Shown here: one piece after another, positions 25,987 to 34,302 of the stretch
Layout of the letters: each line of letters begins with the position of its first letter
Numbering within the stretch: position 1 is the first letter of the stretch
Notes under the pieces: model-generated
The model's database searches: none
The model's input: the letters and a program-made list of their open reading frames with translations, nothing else
Told to the model about the DNA's origin: nothing
Assembly (NCBI GenBank): GCA_035369845.1
Contig: DAOOVD010000006.1
Span: 1-64,000, forward strand
Direction: 5' to 3'
Source of the DNA: DAOOVD01 sp035369845
Lineage (GTDB): Bacteria > Bacillota > Desulfotomaculia > Desulfotomaculales > Pelotomaculaceae
Length of the DNA stretch: 64,000 nt
Made by a program: the position numbers and the translations under genes

Positions 25987-26028
25987 CGTGTCATTCACAC
26001 AGGAGGTGACGGAAGGAGGCATTAAAAA

Positions 26029-26142
26029 GTGACGAAAGAACTCATCAATGAGATCCTCAACAGTATCGGCCTGGAGCTGCTTGGCGAAGGCGAAAACGGA
26101 AAGGGGAATGAAGTCTTGGAGCCCGGGATATCGGAGAAGTAA
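26029..26142 (+). CDS. 37-residue small protein, unknown
   Basis: GTG start with AAGGAGG ten bases upstream, ending at TAA 26140. The peptide is acidic and likely helical at the start (TKELINEILNSIGLELLGE) with a Gly/Glu-rich tail. It is too short for family assignment. A near-consensus promoter precedes it and a strong terminator follows directly, so it forms a self-contained gene. It may instead be a small RNA with an incidental reading frame. Confidence 0.55.
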   Translation: MTKELINEILNSIGLELLGEGENGKGNEVLEPGISEK

Positions 26143-26185
26143 GAGGAGGCAGAGCGGATGAAAGCGGCTGCCTCCTCTTTAATTA
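26142..26185 (+). terminator. Rho-independent terminator
   Basis: An 11-bp perfect stem, AGAGGAGGCAG / CTGCCTCCTCT, with a 15-base loop, followed by TTTAATTATTTT. It starts in the stop codon of the 37-residue gene. Confidence 0.9.
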
Positions 26186-26255
26186 TTTTGCATGCCGCGC
26201 ACCAAACGTGTTAAAATAAAAAGGTTAAAAGTATAACTTGCCCAGGGGTGAAAAG

Positions 26256-26402
26256 ATGACGGAAAAAGCTGCCGAAAATATGACGGGAGTCCGAAAGTTC
26301 TTCAAGTATTTCATCCTGATCCTGATAATCGCCGTGCTGATCCTGCCGATTTTCATCACCGTAAACCTTATGAAGGGCCGGGCGCCTTACCAGTTCTTTT
26401 AG
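26256..26402 (+). CDS. 48-residue single-pass membrane peptide
   Basis: ATG at 26256 with AGGGGTG upstream, stop at 26400-26402. A charged N-terminus is followed by one long hydrophobic helix (FFKYFILILIIAVLILPIFI). Its stop overlaps the AGGAGG ribosome site of argH, which suggests coupled translation with argH. Unknown function. Confidence 0.55.
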   Translation: MTEKAAENMTGVRKFFKYFILILIIAVLILPIFITVNLMKGRAPYQFF

Positions 26403-26415
26403 GAGGTAGCCTGCC

Positions 26416-27801
26416 ATGAGCAAAGTTTGGGGCGGCCGTTTCGAAAAGGAAACAGACGGCCTGGTCCGGGATTTTCACTCTTCGATTTCTTTTGACCGGA
26501 GGCTGGCCGGGTACGACATCAGGGGAAGCATCGCCCACGCCCGCATGCTGGGCAGGACCGGCGTGATCACGCCCGCGGAGGCGGAAGCGATCGTGCGCGG
26601 GCTGGAGGAGATACTCACCGGCGTGGAAGCCGGGCTGATTGATTTTTCCGCGGACGCCGAGGACATTCACATGAACGTCGAGCAGCTTCTCGTTGCCAGA
26701 ATCGGCGATGCAGGCAAGAAGCTGCATACTGCGCGCAGCAGGAACGACCAGGTTGCGCTGGACTTGCGCATGTACTTGAAAGACGAGATAGACCGGATTA
26801 TCGTCCTGCTCCGGGGTCTTCAGGTCGCGCTGCTGAACCTCGCGGAAGAACATGTGGAAACGGTCATGCCGGGATACACCCACCTTCAGCGGGCCCAGCC
26901 CGTAACCCTGGCGCACCACCTGATGGCGTACTGCTGCATGTTTGAGCGCGACGAAGCCAGGCTCGCCGACTGCCGCCGCCGCACCGACGTCATGCCCCTG
27001 GGAGCCGGCGCCCTGGCGGGGACGACTTTTCCCATCGACCGGGAATATGTGGCCGAACAGCTTGGTTTTGAGGCTGTTTCCGAAAACAGCCTGGACGCGG
27101 TGAGCGACCGCGATTTCGCGGTGGAATTTGCCGCCGCCGCCTCCCTGATCATGGTTCACCTGAGCCGTTTTTGCGAGGAGATCGTTCTCTGGTCTTCGGC
27201 GGAGTTCGGCTTTGTCGAGCTTGACGATGCTTACAGCACGGGGAGCAGCATGATGCCGCAGAAAAAGAACCCCGACGTGGCCGAGTTGATTCGCGGCAAA
27301 TCGGGCCGGGTTTTCGGCGACCTCCAGGCCCTGCTGACGGTGCTGAAAGGCCTTCCCCTCGCTTACAACAAGGATATGCAGGAAGACAAGGAAGCGCTCT
27401 TTGACGCCGTCGATACCGTTAAAAAATCCCTCATGGTGTTCAAGCCCATGCTGCAGACCTTGAAGTTCAAGAAGGAAAACATGGCGAAAGCGGCCCGGGG
27501 CGGTTTTGCGTGCGCGACCGACCTGGCCGATTACCTGGCGCGCAAGGGAATGCCTTTCCGCGAAGCCCACGAGGCGGTGGGAAAGGCGGTCCTGCGCTGC
27601 CTCAGGCGGGGATTGACTCTTGAGGAGCTGAGCATCGAAGAGTACAAGAAAATTTCACCCCTGATAGACGAGGATGTCTACGGGTTCATCAGCCTGGACC
27701 GCTGCGTCAGGGCGAGGCGCGTCACCGGCGGACCTTCGCCGGAGACCGTAATGGAAGCCATCACCAGGGCCAGGCAGCGGCTGGCCGGTGAAATGCTCTA
27801 G
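26416..27801 (+). CDS. argH: Argininosuccinate lyase
   Basis: 461 residues, the normal length. It cleaves argininosuccinate to arginine and fumarate in the last step of arginine synthesis. The family signature GSSMMPQKKNPD is present (about residue 276), with the catalytic His in YTHLQRAQPVTLAHH. WGGRFEKETD opens the protein. ATG has AGGAGGT upstream. No other arg gene is in the window, so here it is separated from argG. Confidence 0.95.
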   Translation: MSKVWGGRFEKETDGLVRDFHSSISFDRRLAGYDIRGSIAHARMLGRTGVITPAEAEAIVRGLEEILTGVEAGLIDFSADAEDIHMNVEQLLVARIGDAGKKLHTARSRNDQVALDLRMYLKDEIDRIIVLLRGLQVALLNLAEEHVETVMPGYTHLQRAQPVTLAHHLMAYCCMFERDEARLADCRRRTDVMPLGAGALAGTTFPIDREYVAEQLGFEAVSENSLDAVSDRDFAVEFAAAASLIMVHLSRFCEEIVLWSSAEFGFVELDDAYSTGSSMMPQKKNPDVAELIRGKSGRVFGDLQALLTVLKGLPLAYNKDMQEDKEALFDAVDTVKKSLMVFKPMLQTLKFKKENMAKAARGGFACATDLADYLARKGMPFREAHEAVGKAVLRCLRRGLTLEELSIEEYKKISPLIDEDVYGFISLDRCVRARRVTGGPSPETVMEAITRARQRLAGEML

Positions 27802-27841
27802 CCGGCTTTTGGACGCCCGGTTCTGTCGGGAACCCCGGTTT

Positions 27842-28222
27842 TTACAGTATGTTTTTAATGTTTACGGATTCTTTTTCGGGGATGTGTTTGATCATCAACT
27901 TCAATTCGGACAGTTGTCCCCGGGAGAGCGCGGTGTTTTTTGTTGCGACGTACTCCTTGACCTTGGCCATGGAGAATTCGATATTGTCGATTTCCTGGTG
28001 GTCCAGAACGGTGGGCCACCATTTCGATTTTTTATCCCAGATTTTCTCCAGTTCGGCAGTTTGCGCGTAGGCCATGTCCCACTGGTTTCTTTCAAGCCCC
28101 CGCTCTATTTGTTCGATATTTTGCAGCAGCTCTCCGGCGGACGCCGTCAACATGTGATTCGTCCAGAAACCCAGCGATATTACCGCCGCAAATATGATAA
28201 GCAGAACAGCCAGCACTCTCAT
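27842..28222 (-). CDS. DUF4363 protein
   Basis: 126 residues. An N-terminal hydrophobic anchor (VLAVLLIIFAAVISLGF) is followed by a soluble helical domain with EIWDKKSKWWPTVLDHQEIDNIE, the hallmark of DUF4363. Function unknown; it is often next to DUF421 genes in spore formers, as here, where a DUF421 gene lies just upstream on the same strand. The pair reads away from the adjacent spoVA cluster. Confidence 0.8.
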   Translation of the reverse strand: MRVLAVLLIIFAAVISLGFWTNHMLTASAGELLQNIEQIERGLERNQWDMAYAQTAELEKIWDKKSKWWPTVLDHQEIDNIEFSMAKVKEYVATKNTALSRGQLSELKLMIKHIPEKESVNIKNIL

Positions 28223-28259
28223 AAATCGAAACTCCCCCTGCGATAGAATGTAGCAGAAG

Positions 28260-28940
28260 TCATACCGCTTTGGACTTGACCTGATAAAACAGTTTCCCCT
28301 CGGTGTCGAGGCTTGCGAAGAGCACTTCCTTGAAGCTGTTGACGCCGAATTTCTTCAGTTCCGATGCCAGCCATTGCGCGTCCAGATTTATTTTGGCCAG
28401 GTTTTTGTGGAACACGTAGCCGTCGATGATGAGCGTTACCGGCAAACCCTCGTACCCGGTGGGCAAATTCATGTCCGCGGGAACGACGGGCCTTTTTTGA
28501 GATTTCGGTATCACGCTCAGTTCGCCGCTGGTTTCCAATATGGCGAATTCCACGTCGGCTATGTTGGGCATGTTTTTGGCTCTCAACTGTTCCAGCAGGT
28601 CGTTGATGTTGTAGCGCAGCCGGGAGAGCTCCTTTTCGACTATCTTTCCGTTTTCAATCAGCACGCTGGGGGCGCCGCAGATGATCCCCCTGGCCCGCTC
28701 GCTTTTCAAGGAAATATAGGACAGCGCAACTTGAGCCACCAGCAGGGTAAAAATCGGCAAAAGGCCGCTGAACAGCGGGACTCCGGTATTTTCCATGGGG
28801 ATTGCCGCCAGGGCCGACAGCATGATTACGATTACCAATTCGTAGGGCTGCAGCTGCCCCACCTGCCTTTTCCCCATCAATCTCAGCCCGACCACTACCA
28901 GGGCAAACAAGATAAGGGTGCGTATAATTCCGAGTACCAT
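28260..28940 (-). CDS. DUF421 (YetF-like) membrane protein
   Basis: About 226 residues from an ATG with GAGAGGT upstream; a longer frame extends a few codons. Three N-terminal membrane helices (about 1-85, containing GLRLMGKRQVGQLQPYELVIVIMLSALAAIP) precede a cytoplasmic YetF domain. LLEQLRAKNMPNIADVEFAILETSGELSVIPK identifies the family. YetF-like proteins are linked to spores and membranes of Firmicutes, role unclear. It is divergent from the spoVA cluster. Confidence 0.87.
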   Translation of the reverse strand: MVLGIIRTLILFALVVVGLRLMGKRQVGQLQPYELVIVIMLSALAAIPMENTGVPLFSGLLPIFTLLVAQVALSYISLKSERARGIICGAPSVLIENGKIVEKELSRLRYNINDLLEQLRAKNMPNIADVEFAILETSGELSVIPKSQKRPVVPADMNLPTGYEGLPVTLIIDGYVFHKNLAKINLDAQWLASELKKFGVNSFKEVLFASLDTEGKLFYQVKSKAV

Positions 28941-29103
28941 ATAGCACCTCTCCATGCTGTATTTTTTTTATTATCTGACGGTATTTTAAATTTATGTAAC
29001 GGTTTTCGCCGCCTGGCCGTTGCCGCTGCAAAAAACAATCCGGAATAAAATTCTGCATGCGGGGTACCAATATATCTGCAAAAAATTGTGAGGAGGGTTA
29101 CCG

Positions 29104-29310
29104 GTGACAGTAGCTTCGCAGGTAAAACAAACGCTTGCCAGCCTGAAGAGCGCCCAGGCGAACCTGGAGTCCTTTGCTCTCCAGACCCAGAACCAGCAGG
29201 CGAAACAGCTTTTTACCAACGCCGCGATGCAGGCAAAGGCCATTGTCGATTCACTGGAGCCGAGGGTCAGCCAGCTCGAGAACGAAGAGCCCCAGTACAA
29301 AGGTTTTTAA
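29104..29310 (+). CDS. DUF1657 small protein
   Basis: 68 residues from GTG with GAGGAGGG upstream. It has the DUF1657 pattern TVASQVKQTLASLKSAQANLE and the C-terminal ENEEPQYKGF. These short helical proteins accompany mobile spoVA operons in Bacillus and related spore formers. A close paralogue lies 38 bases downstream; both end in EEPQYKGF, which points to tandem duplication. Confidence 0.88.
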   Translation: MTVASQVKQTLASLKSAQANLESFALQTQNQQAKQLFTNAAMQAKAIVDSLEPRVSQLENEEPQYKGF

Positions 29311-29348
29311 ACCGCCGGAATAATTTCGGGGCAGAGGTGCAGGCAGGT

Positions 29349-29555
29349 ATGACCGTGGGAGCGCAGGTCAAACAGACTCTGGCCGGCCTTAAAGGTGCGC
29401 GGGCCGCCCTGGAGAACTTCGTTGCGGTTGAAGAAAACCCGGAGGCGAAGGCCGTCTTGAGCCGCAATCTGCACAAGGTCGGCCGCGTCATCGCGGATAT
29501 GGAAAAAAGGCTGGCTGTCTTGGAATTTGAGGAACCGCAGTATAAAGGCTTCTAG
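29349..29555 (+). CDS. DUF1657 small protein (second copy)
   Basis: 68 residues from the ATG at 29349, with GAGGTGCAGGCAGG upstream. It opens TVGAQVKQTLAGLKGARAALE and closes FEEPQYKGF. It is about half identical to the neighbouring copy and shares its length. A longer open frame upstream of this start is not coding. Confidence 0.85.
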   Translation: MTVGAQVKQTLAGLKGARAALENFVAVEENPEAKAVLSRNLHKVGRVIADMEKRLAVLEFEEPQYKGF

Positions 29556-29578
29556 CATTTTTAGAAGGAGAAATCCGA

Positions 29579-30439
29579 ATGCCCGATTGGTTTAGCGTCT
29601 TGCTCCGTTCCGCCGGCTTGTTCGCACTCACCCTGTTTCTTGCCCGTCTGATCGGGAAAAGGCAAACTGCCCGGATGACCTTTTTCGATCTGGTGACCTG
29701 CATGGTCATCGGGGTGACGGCCGCCGTCATTTCTTTGAACCTGGCCGGAAACCCGGCCGATGGATTGATTGTCCTGGCGGTTTGGACCCTGTTCCCGGCG
29801 CTGATTTATGTTTTGGCTATGAAATTCAAAGCCGTAAGGGACATCGTTCAGGGCAAGGAAACGGTCCTGATCAACCACGGCAAGGTTCTGGAAGACAAAT
29901 TGCTGGAAGCCCGTCTTACGCCTGAAGATTTGTTGAGCCAGTTGCGCCGGAAAAACGTATTCAATTTTGCCGATGTGGAGTTTGCCGTGCTCGAACCCGG
30001 CGGAGACGTAAGCGTGCTTCTCAAAAAGGACAGGCGGCCCCTCACCGCCAGGGCGGCGGGTTTAAGCGCCGGTCAGGAAAGCGCGCCCCAGACGGTTATG
30101 CTTGACGGGATCATTATGGACGAACCGCTCGCGGCTATGGGACTGAACCGGGGCTGGCTGCATGCCGAACTGGAAAAGGCCGGGGTGGCGCCTGAAAACG
30201 TCTTTATCGCCCAGGTGGATTCCGCGGGGCAGCTGTACCTCGACCTGTTCGACGACGCTGTGCAGGCGCCCAAACCCAAAGTCAAGGAGCTGACTTTCGC
30301 CACTCTGAAAAAATGCCAGGCCGACTGCGAACTGTACGCTTTGAGCACAAAGCAGCCGGAGGCGAAAAAGATGTACGGGAAATCGGTGGAGACGCTTTCG
30401 GAAGTGATCCGGGAACTGGAGCCGTTGCTGAAGAGGTAA
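29579..30439 (+). CDS. DUF421 protein with C-terminal DUF1657-like domain
   Basis: 286 residues. Three N-terminal membrane helices (RSAGLFALTLFLARLIGKRQ onward) and the YetF domain (LLSQLRRKNVFNFADVEFAVLEPGG) are followed from about residue 233 by KELTFATLKKCQADCELYALS, a DUF1657-like segment. This fusion is a recognised component of mobile spoVA operons. ATG with AGAAGGAG upstream. It reads into spoVAC with a 13-base gap. Confidence 0.85.
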   Translation: MPDWFSVLLRSAGLFALTLFLARLIGKRQTARMTFFDLVTCMVIGVTAAVISLNLAGNPADGLIVLAVWTLFPALIYVLAMKFKAVRDIVQGKETVLINHGKVLEDKLLEARLTPEDLLSQLRRKNVFNFADVEFAVLEPGGDVSVLLKKDRRPLTARAAGLSAGQESAPQTVMLDGIIMDEPLAAMGLNRGWLHAELEKAGVAPENVFIAQVDSAGQLYLDLFDDAVQAPKPKVKELTFATLKKCQADCELYALSTKQPEAKKMYGKSVETLSEVIRELEPLLKR

Positions 30440-30452
30440 GGGGTGTGTAAAA

Positions 30453-30932
30453 CTGTCCAACAAGAAGAAGAAGAAACTGACTCCGGCGCAGCAGCAGTAC
30501 CATTCCTTTTCTAAAGCGAGGGAGCCCCGGCGGCCGGTTCTGCTGAATGTCGCCAGGGCGTTTTTGGCGGGGGGGGCGATCTGCCTGCTCGGCCAATTCA
30601 TTCAGGATTTTTTTCTCTGGAATTTCAATTTTACGGAAAAGACGGCGGGAGACCCGACAGTCGCCGTATTGATTCTGCTCTCGACGGCCCTTACCGCCGC
30701 AGGGGTGTATGATCATATCGCCCAGTGGGCCGGCGCCGGAACGGCAGTGCCGGTAACCGGGTTCGCCAATTCCATCGCTTCGGCGGCCATCGAACACCGG
30801 AGCGAGGGATATGTGCTCGGGGTGGGGGCGAGTATGTTTCAGCTGGCGGGTTCGGTAATTGTTTTCGGTGTTTTTGCAGCCTTTCTGGTCGCCCTCGTCA
30901 AAACGGCGTCGGCGCTGCTGGGAGGGGCCTAG
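30453..30932 (+). CDS. spoVAC: Stage V sporulation protein AC
   Basis: 159 residues if translation starts at a CTG at 30453, which follows AAGGGGTG by 7 bases; no ATG, GTG or TTG in the frame gives the full N-terminus. The deduced start SNKKKKKLTPAQQQYHSF aligns with the usual SpoVAC beginning, and the membrane core follows: FLAGGAICLLGQFIQDFF, STALTAAGVYDHIAQWAGAG, VPVTGFANSIASAA. SpoVAC is a spore inner-membrane channel component for dipicolinic acid. The next TTG (30564) would cut off this conserved N-terminus. Confidence 0.88.
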   Translation: MSNKKKKKLTPAQQQYHSFSKAREPRRPVLLNVARAFLAGGAICLLGQFIQDFFLWNFNFTEKTAGDPTVAVLILLSTALTAAGVYDHIAQWAGAGTAVPVTGFANSIASAAIEHRSEGYVLGVGASMFQLAGSVIVFGVFAAFLVALVKTASALLGGA

Positions 30933-30933
30933 C

Positions 30934-31953
30934 ATGCAGCACGGACGTCAAACCTGGGTTTTCCCCGGCAGGCCCGTCATATTGTCCGCGGCGGCCGTCG
31001 GAGGACCTTTTGAGGCCAGGGGGCCACTGGCCGGGGATTTCGACATCCTGCACGGCGATTTGTGGCTGGGCCAGGACAGTTATGAAAAAGCGGAAAAGAA
31101 GATGCTGGAAGAGGCGTGTGAACTGGCGATAAAGAAGGCCGGTTTGCAGAAACAGGATATTCAGTTCTTTCTCAGCGGGGACCTGATGAATCAGATCATT
31201 TCCAGCAGCTTTGCCGCCAGAACTCTGGCGGTGCCCTACCTGGGCCTTTACGGGGCCTGTTCCAGTTCGATGGAGACTCTGGCCCTGGGTTCCCTGATAG
31301 TGGAAAGCCGGTCCGGCAAATATGTCCTCTGCGGTACCGTAAGCCACAACGCGACTGCCGAAAAACAGTACAGGTACCCCACTGAATACGGCTCCCAAAA
31401 GCCCCCTACCGCCCAGTGGACGGTGACCGGCGCCGGCGCGGCCGTCCTGGGCTCCGGGGGAGAAGGCCCCCGGGTTGTTTCGGCCACCGTAGGCAGGGTG
31501 GTGGATATGGGCGTGTCAGACCCTTTCAACATGGGCAGCGCCATGGCTCCGGCGGCTGTGGACACCATTGAGGCCCATTTCAGGGACCTGCGGATTTCTC
31601 CCGCCGATTACGATTTGATCGCCACCGGGGACCTGGGCAGGGTGGGCCGTGAGATTGCCGGAGACCTGCTGAAGAAGCACGGTCTGGAGATTCCGGAAGG
31701 AAAATTCATAGACTGCGGCCTGCTCATTTACAGCGAGGACCAGCCGGTGATGGCGGGCGGCAGCGGCTGCGGCTGCTCGGCCACCGTCGTCTACGGACAC
31801 ATATTGAACAGAATCAAAAAGGGAGAACTGAAGAAGGTTTTGATTGTCGCCACCGGAGCTCTCCTGTCCCCCCTCTCCTACCAGCAGAAGGAGAGCATTC
31901 CCTGCATTGCTCACGCCGTTTCCATTGAGGCGGACAGTCATAACCCGGTTTGA
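30934..31953 (+). CDS. spoVAD: Stage V sporulation protein AD
   Basis: 339 residues of thiolase-like fold, starting with ATG two bases after the spoVAC stop. Recognised from FPGRPVILSAAAVGGPFEA, the YGACSSSMETLALGSL stretch where a thiolase has its active-site Cys, and the C-terminal GSGCGCSATVVYGHIL. It binds dipicolinate during spore uptake. It is the most conserved spoVA gene. Confidence 0.94.
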   Translation: MQHGRQTWVFPGRPVILSAAAVGGPFEARGPLAGDFDILHGDLWLGQDSYEKAEKKMLEEACELAIKKAGLQKQDIQFFLSGDLMNQIISSSFAARTLAVPYLGLYGACSSSMETLALGSLIVESRSGKYVLCGTVSHNATAEKQYRYPTEYGSQKPPTAQWTVTGAGAAVLGSGGEGPRVVSATVGRVVDMGVSDPFNMGSAMAPAAVDTIEAHFRDLRISPADYDLIATGDLGRVGREIAGDLLKKHGLEIPEGKFIDCGLLIYSEDQPVMAGGSGCGCSATVVYGHILNRIKKGELKKVLIVATGALLSPLSYQQKESIPCIAHAVSIEADSHNPV

Positions 31954-32002
31954 GGCCGCGGCCATTGCGGTCATTCGGCGTAACCGGCGGAGGTGGATTT
32001 TT

Positions 32003-32356
32003 GTGGAAGCTTATTTTTGGGCTTTTGTGGTCGGCGGGCTTATTTGCGTTGTCGGTCAACTGCTGATGGATGTAGGCAGGTTTACGCCGGCCCATACCAT
32101 GAGTATTCTTGTGGTGTCGGGCGCCGTCCTGGGCGGTTTGGGCCTGTACGATCCCCTGATTGATTTTGCCGGCGCCGGCGCCACCGTCCCCATAACCAGT
32201 TTCGGGAACGCCCTGGTGCGCGGAGCGATGGCTGAAGCCGAGCAGGTGGGAATGATCGGCATCCTCACCGGGATTTTTGAAATTACCAGCGCGGGGATAT
32301 CGGCGGCCATCATTTTCGGTTTTCTCGCCTCGCTGCTTTTCAAGCCGAGGGGATAG
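32003..32356 (+). CDS. spoVAE: Stage V sporulation protein AE
   Basis: 117 residues from a GTG with CGGAGGTGG upstream. It shows the AE pattern FWAFVVGGLICVVGQLLMD, GGLGLYDPLIDFAGAGATVPITSFGNALV, and a final hydrophobic helix. Its homology to SpoVAC is visible (both contain FAGAG...P-T-FGN). It completes the minimal AC-AD-AE unit. It is separated from spoVAD by 49 bases. Confidence 0.92.
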   Translation: MEAYFWAFVVGGLICVVGQLLMDVGRFTPAHTMSILVVSGAVLGGLGLYDPLIDFAGAGATVPITSFGNALVRGAMAEAEQVGMIGILTGIFEITSAGISAAIIFGFLASLLFKPRG

Positions 32357-32371
32357 AGGAAGGGTGATACC

Positions 32372-32830
32372 GTGAAAGCCGTCCTGAAAGTCGTTGTTCT
32401 GTCTCTCGTCCTGCTGGCGGCGGCAGGTTGCGGCACGCTCGGCTCCGCCTTGAAGAAGCCGCAGCCGGACCAGCAACTGAGCCGGGACGAAAAACAGATC
32501 CAGGTTGATTTGGGGCTGGCCGAAAGAGCCAAAAGTGCGGCCGCAACCGTCAAAGGAGTCAGGGAGAGCGCCGCGGTGGCGCTCGGCGGGGACATTTCCG
32601 TCGCCATAAAAGTGAGCGGCTTTGACAGGCTGCGCTTGAAGCGGATTAAGGCGGAGGTTCACGACAGGGTGAAGGAATTGAACAAAGACTGCAATGTGCA
32701 CGTAACGACCGACAAAAAAATTTTCAAGCAGTTGCGGCAGGTAGAGGAGCAGATAAAAGAGCCGCGGGAGAAATCGCTGACGGACATCCAAAAGAAGGTC
32801 GAAAAAATCAATAAGGATATTCAGGGCTGA
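32372..32830 (+). CDS. YhcN/YlaJ-like spore lipoprotein
   Basis: 152 residues from a GTG. The signal sequence VLKVVVLSLVLLAAAGC ends with a lipobox (LAAAGC), so it should be lipid-anchored. The mature part, rich in Lys and Glu, is of the YhcN/YlaJ germination-lipoprotein type (AVALGGDISVAIKVSGF, VHDRVKELNKDCNVHVTTD). In mobile spoVA operons a YhcN gene is a standard member, consistent with this position. Confidence 0.82.
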   Translation: MKAVLKVVVLSLVLLAAAGCGTLGSALKKPQPDQQLSRDEKQIQVDLGLAERAKSAAATVKGVRESAAVALGGDISVAIKVSGFDRLRLKRIKAEVHDRVKELNKDCNVHVTTDKKIFKQLRQVEEQIKEPREKSLTDIQKKVEKINKDIQG

Positions 32831-32871
32831 AAAAGTCAGTCCTCAACCCGTGGAAGGCTGAGGACTTTTTC
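32831..32871. terminator. Rho-independent terminator (possibly bidirectional)
   Basis: Stem AGTCCTCA / TGAGGACT with a 13-base loop, followed by TTTTT on the + strand and preceded by AAAAA. It lies between the convergent spoVA operon and crotonase gene and could serve both. Confidence 0.85.
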
Positions 32872-32895
32872 GCCGTCATTCAATAAGAGTAAAGG

Positions 32896-33687
32896 TCAAC
32901 AACCCTTGAAAACCGCTTTCCGTTTGGTCAAAAAAGCTTCTAAGCCTTCTTGATAGTCACTGGTTAGTGAAGATTTAAGTACATTCCGCCGCTCGATCTC
33001 TAATTGGCGCTCCAAAAGAGTTAAGAACGCGTGATTTAAATTGACCTTCCCAGCGGCAAACGACCGGGTTGCCCCTGCGGCCAGCTGCTCAGCCCATTGT
33101 CTTGTAGCTTCCATAAGCCTGTCATGTTCTACAACCTTGTGAACCAGTCCCATGGCAAGTGCCTGTTCAGCATCATAAACGGGATCCAGGAAAATCATCT
33201 CGCTGGTCCTGGCAAAACCCACCATCAGGCCGAGAAACAAAGTGCTGCCCGAATCGGGCGTCAGACCCAGGCTTGTAAAAGCAAGTTTGAATTTCGCCAG
33301 CGCGGAAGCAATTCTCAGGTCGCAGGCGAGCGCCAGCGAAATGCCCGCTCCGCCGGTAGCCCCGTTTATGGCTGCCAAAACCGGCTTGGGCATTTTTCTG
33401 ATATCCAGAATCACCCTGTGAAAGACGTCCAGGAGCTGGCGAATAGGCTTGTCCGGTTCGGTACCGGCGTATTCCTCAAAAGATTTGATGTCGCCTCCCG
33501 AGCAGAAAGATTTGCCGTTTCCGGTCAGTACAACAACACGGATTTCCCGGTCCTTTTCACAGATTTCCAGCGCTTTGGCCATGTCTTCGGCAATGCCTAA
33601 ATTCAAAGCGTTGAAGCTGCCGGGCCTGTTTAAAAGGATCGTTGCTATGGGGCCTTCCTTGGTAAAAATAATATCCTTGAAACTCAT
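32896..33687 (-). CDS. Crotonase-family enoyl-CoA isomerase-like protein
   Basis: 263 residues. The family scaffold is clear (NRPGSFNALNLGI, KSFCSGGDIKSFEE), but the two hydratase glutamates are absent: GGAGISLALACDL replaces GGGNELAMACD, and AFTSLGLTPDSGSTLFL replaces PE-LGIIPG. TPDSGST resembles PaaG-type isomerases, where an Asp in this stretch is catalytic. So it is more likely an isomerase than a hydratase. ATG has AAGGAGGGG upstream. A MarR regulator gene upstream on the same strand shares its control region. Confidence 0.8.
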   Translation of the reverse strand: MSFKDIIFTKEGPIATILLNRPGSFNALNLGIAEDMAKALEICEKDREIRVVVLTGNGKSFCSGGDIKSFEEYAGTEPDKPIRQLLDVFHRVILDIRKMPKPVLAAINGATGGAGISLALACDLRIASALAKFKLAFTSLGLTPDSGSTLFLGLMVGFARTSEMIFLDPVYDAEQALAMGLVHKVVEHDRLMEATRQWAEQLAAGATRSFAAGKVNLNHAFLTLLERQLEIERRNVLKSSLTSDYQEGLEAFLTKRKAVFKGC

Positions 33688-33782
33688 TTTTCACCCCTCC
33701 TTTTTAATTTCAGAATATTTCTAACTATTAATTCACAGAACACCTCCTTTTTACAGGTTTTTCAATATTTATTTTACTGCAG

Positions 33783-33818
33783 ATTGTTTATACAAAGATA
33801 ATACGCATACAAACAAAC
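33783..33818. promoter_or_regulatory. Candidate MarR half-sites upstream of the isomerase gene
   Basis: On the minus strand this stretch contains GTTTGTATGCG and CTTTGTATAAAC, two TTTGTAT half-sites matching the perfect palindrome TTTGTATACAAA upstream of the MarR gene. They sit in the 142-base gap between the regulator's end and the isomerase start, fitting control of both by one protein. Inference. Confidence 0.4.
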
Positions 33819-33829
33819 GGTTCAAAAAA

Positions 33830-34270
33830 TTATTCTATTTGTTTGGAAAGCTGATCAAGGACTTTCAGAAAAATCTCAAAATCTTCCCTGGAAAACTTCT
33901 CTTTAACCTCGCGATCGAACTTTTTGGCTATGTTTATTAATTCCGGCCCTTCCTTTTTGGCCTTCTCGGTTAAAAAGATGAGCAGGGACCGGCGATCGTC
34001 CGGGTCGTCCCTCCTTTCAACAAGTCCGCTGTGTTCCATCCGGTCTAAAATGCCGGTGAGAGTGGAGCCGTCTATGTTGGCGCATTTGGCCAGATCTTTA
34101 AACTTTGCTCCGTCGTTTTCCCAAAGCGTGTTCAAAACATAAAACTGTGACGCAGTAATATCATGGGAAGCCAGTTTGCTTTCATAGTAACGTTTTATAT
34201 TTCGCACTGCTCTGTTTAATTTAAAACAAACGAACTCTGTAGGGCCGCAACCGTTAGTTTCTTTTTTCAT
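33830..34270 (-). CDS. MarR-family transcriptional regulator
   Basis: 146 residues with a winged helix at about 55-110: ITASQFYVLNTLWENDGAKFKDLAKCANIDGSTLTGILDRMEHSGLVERRDDPDDRRSLL is the typical MarR arrangement, with the DPDDRR wing. It binds palindromic DNA as a dimer and probably senses a CoA ester or aromatic acid, as many members near crotonases do. It has a perfect palindrome in its own upstream region. Confidence 0.93.
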   Translation of the reverse strand: MKKETNGCGPTEFVCFKLNRAVRNIKRYYESKLASHDITASQFYVLNTLWENDGAKFKDLAKCANIDGSTLTGILDRMEHSGLVERRDDPDDRRSLLIFLTEKAKKEGPELINIAKKFDREVKEKFSREDFEIFLKVLDQLSKQIE

Positions 34271-34302
34271 AGAAAACGTCCTTTTTGATTTTATAAAAAT
34301 TA

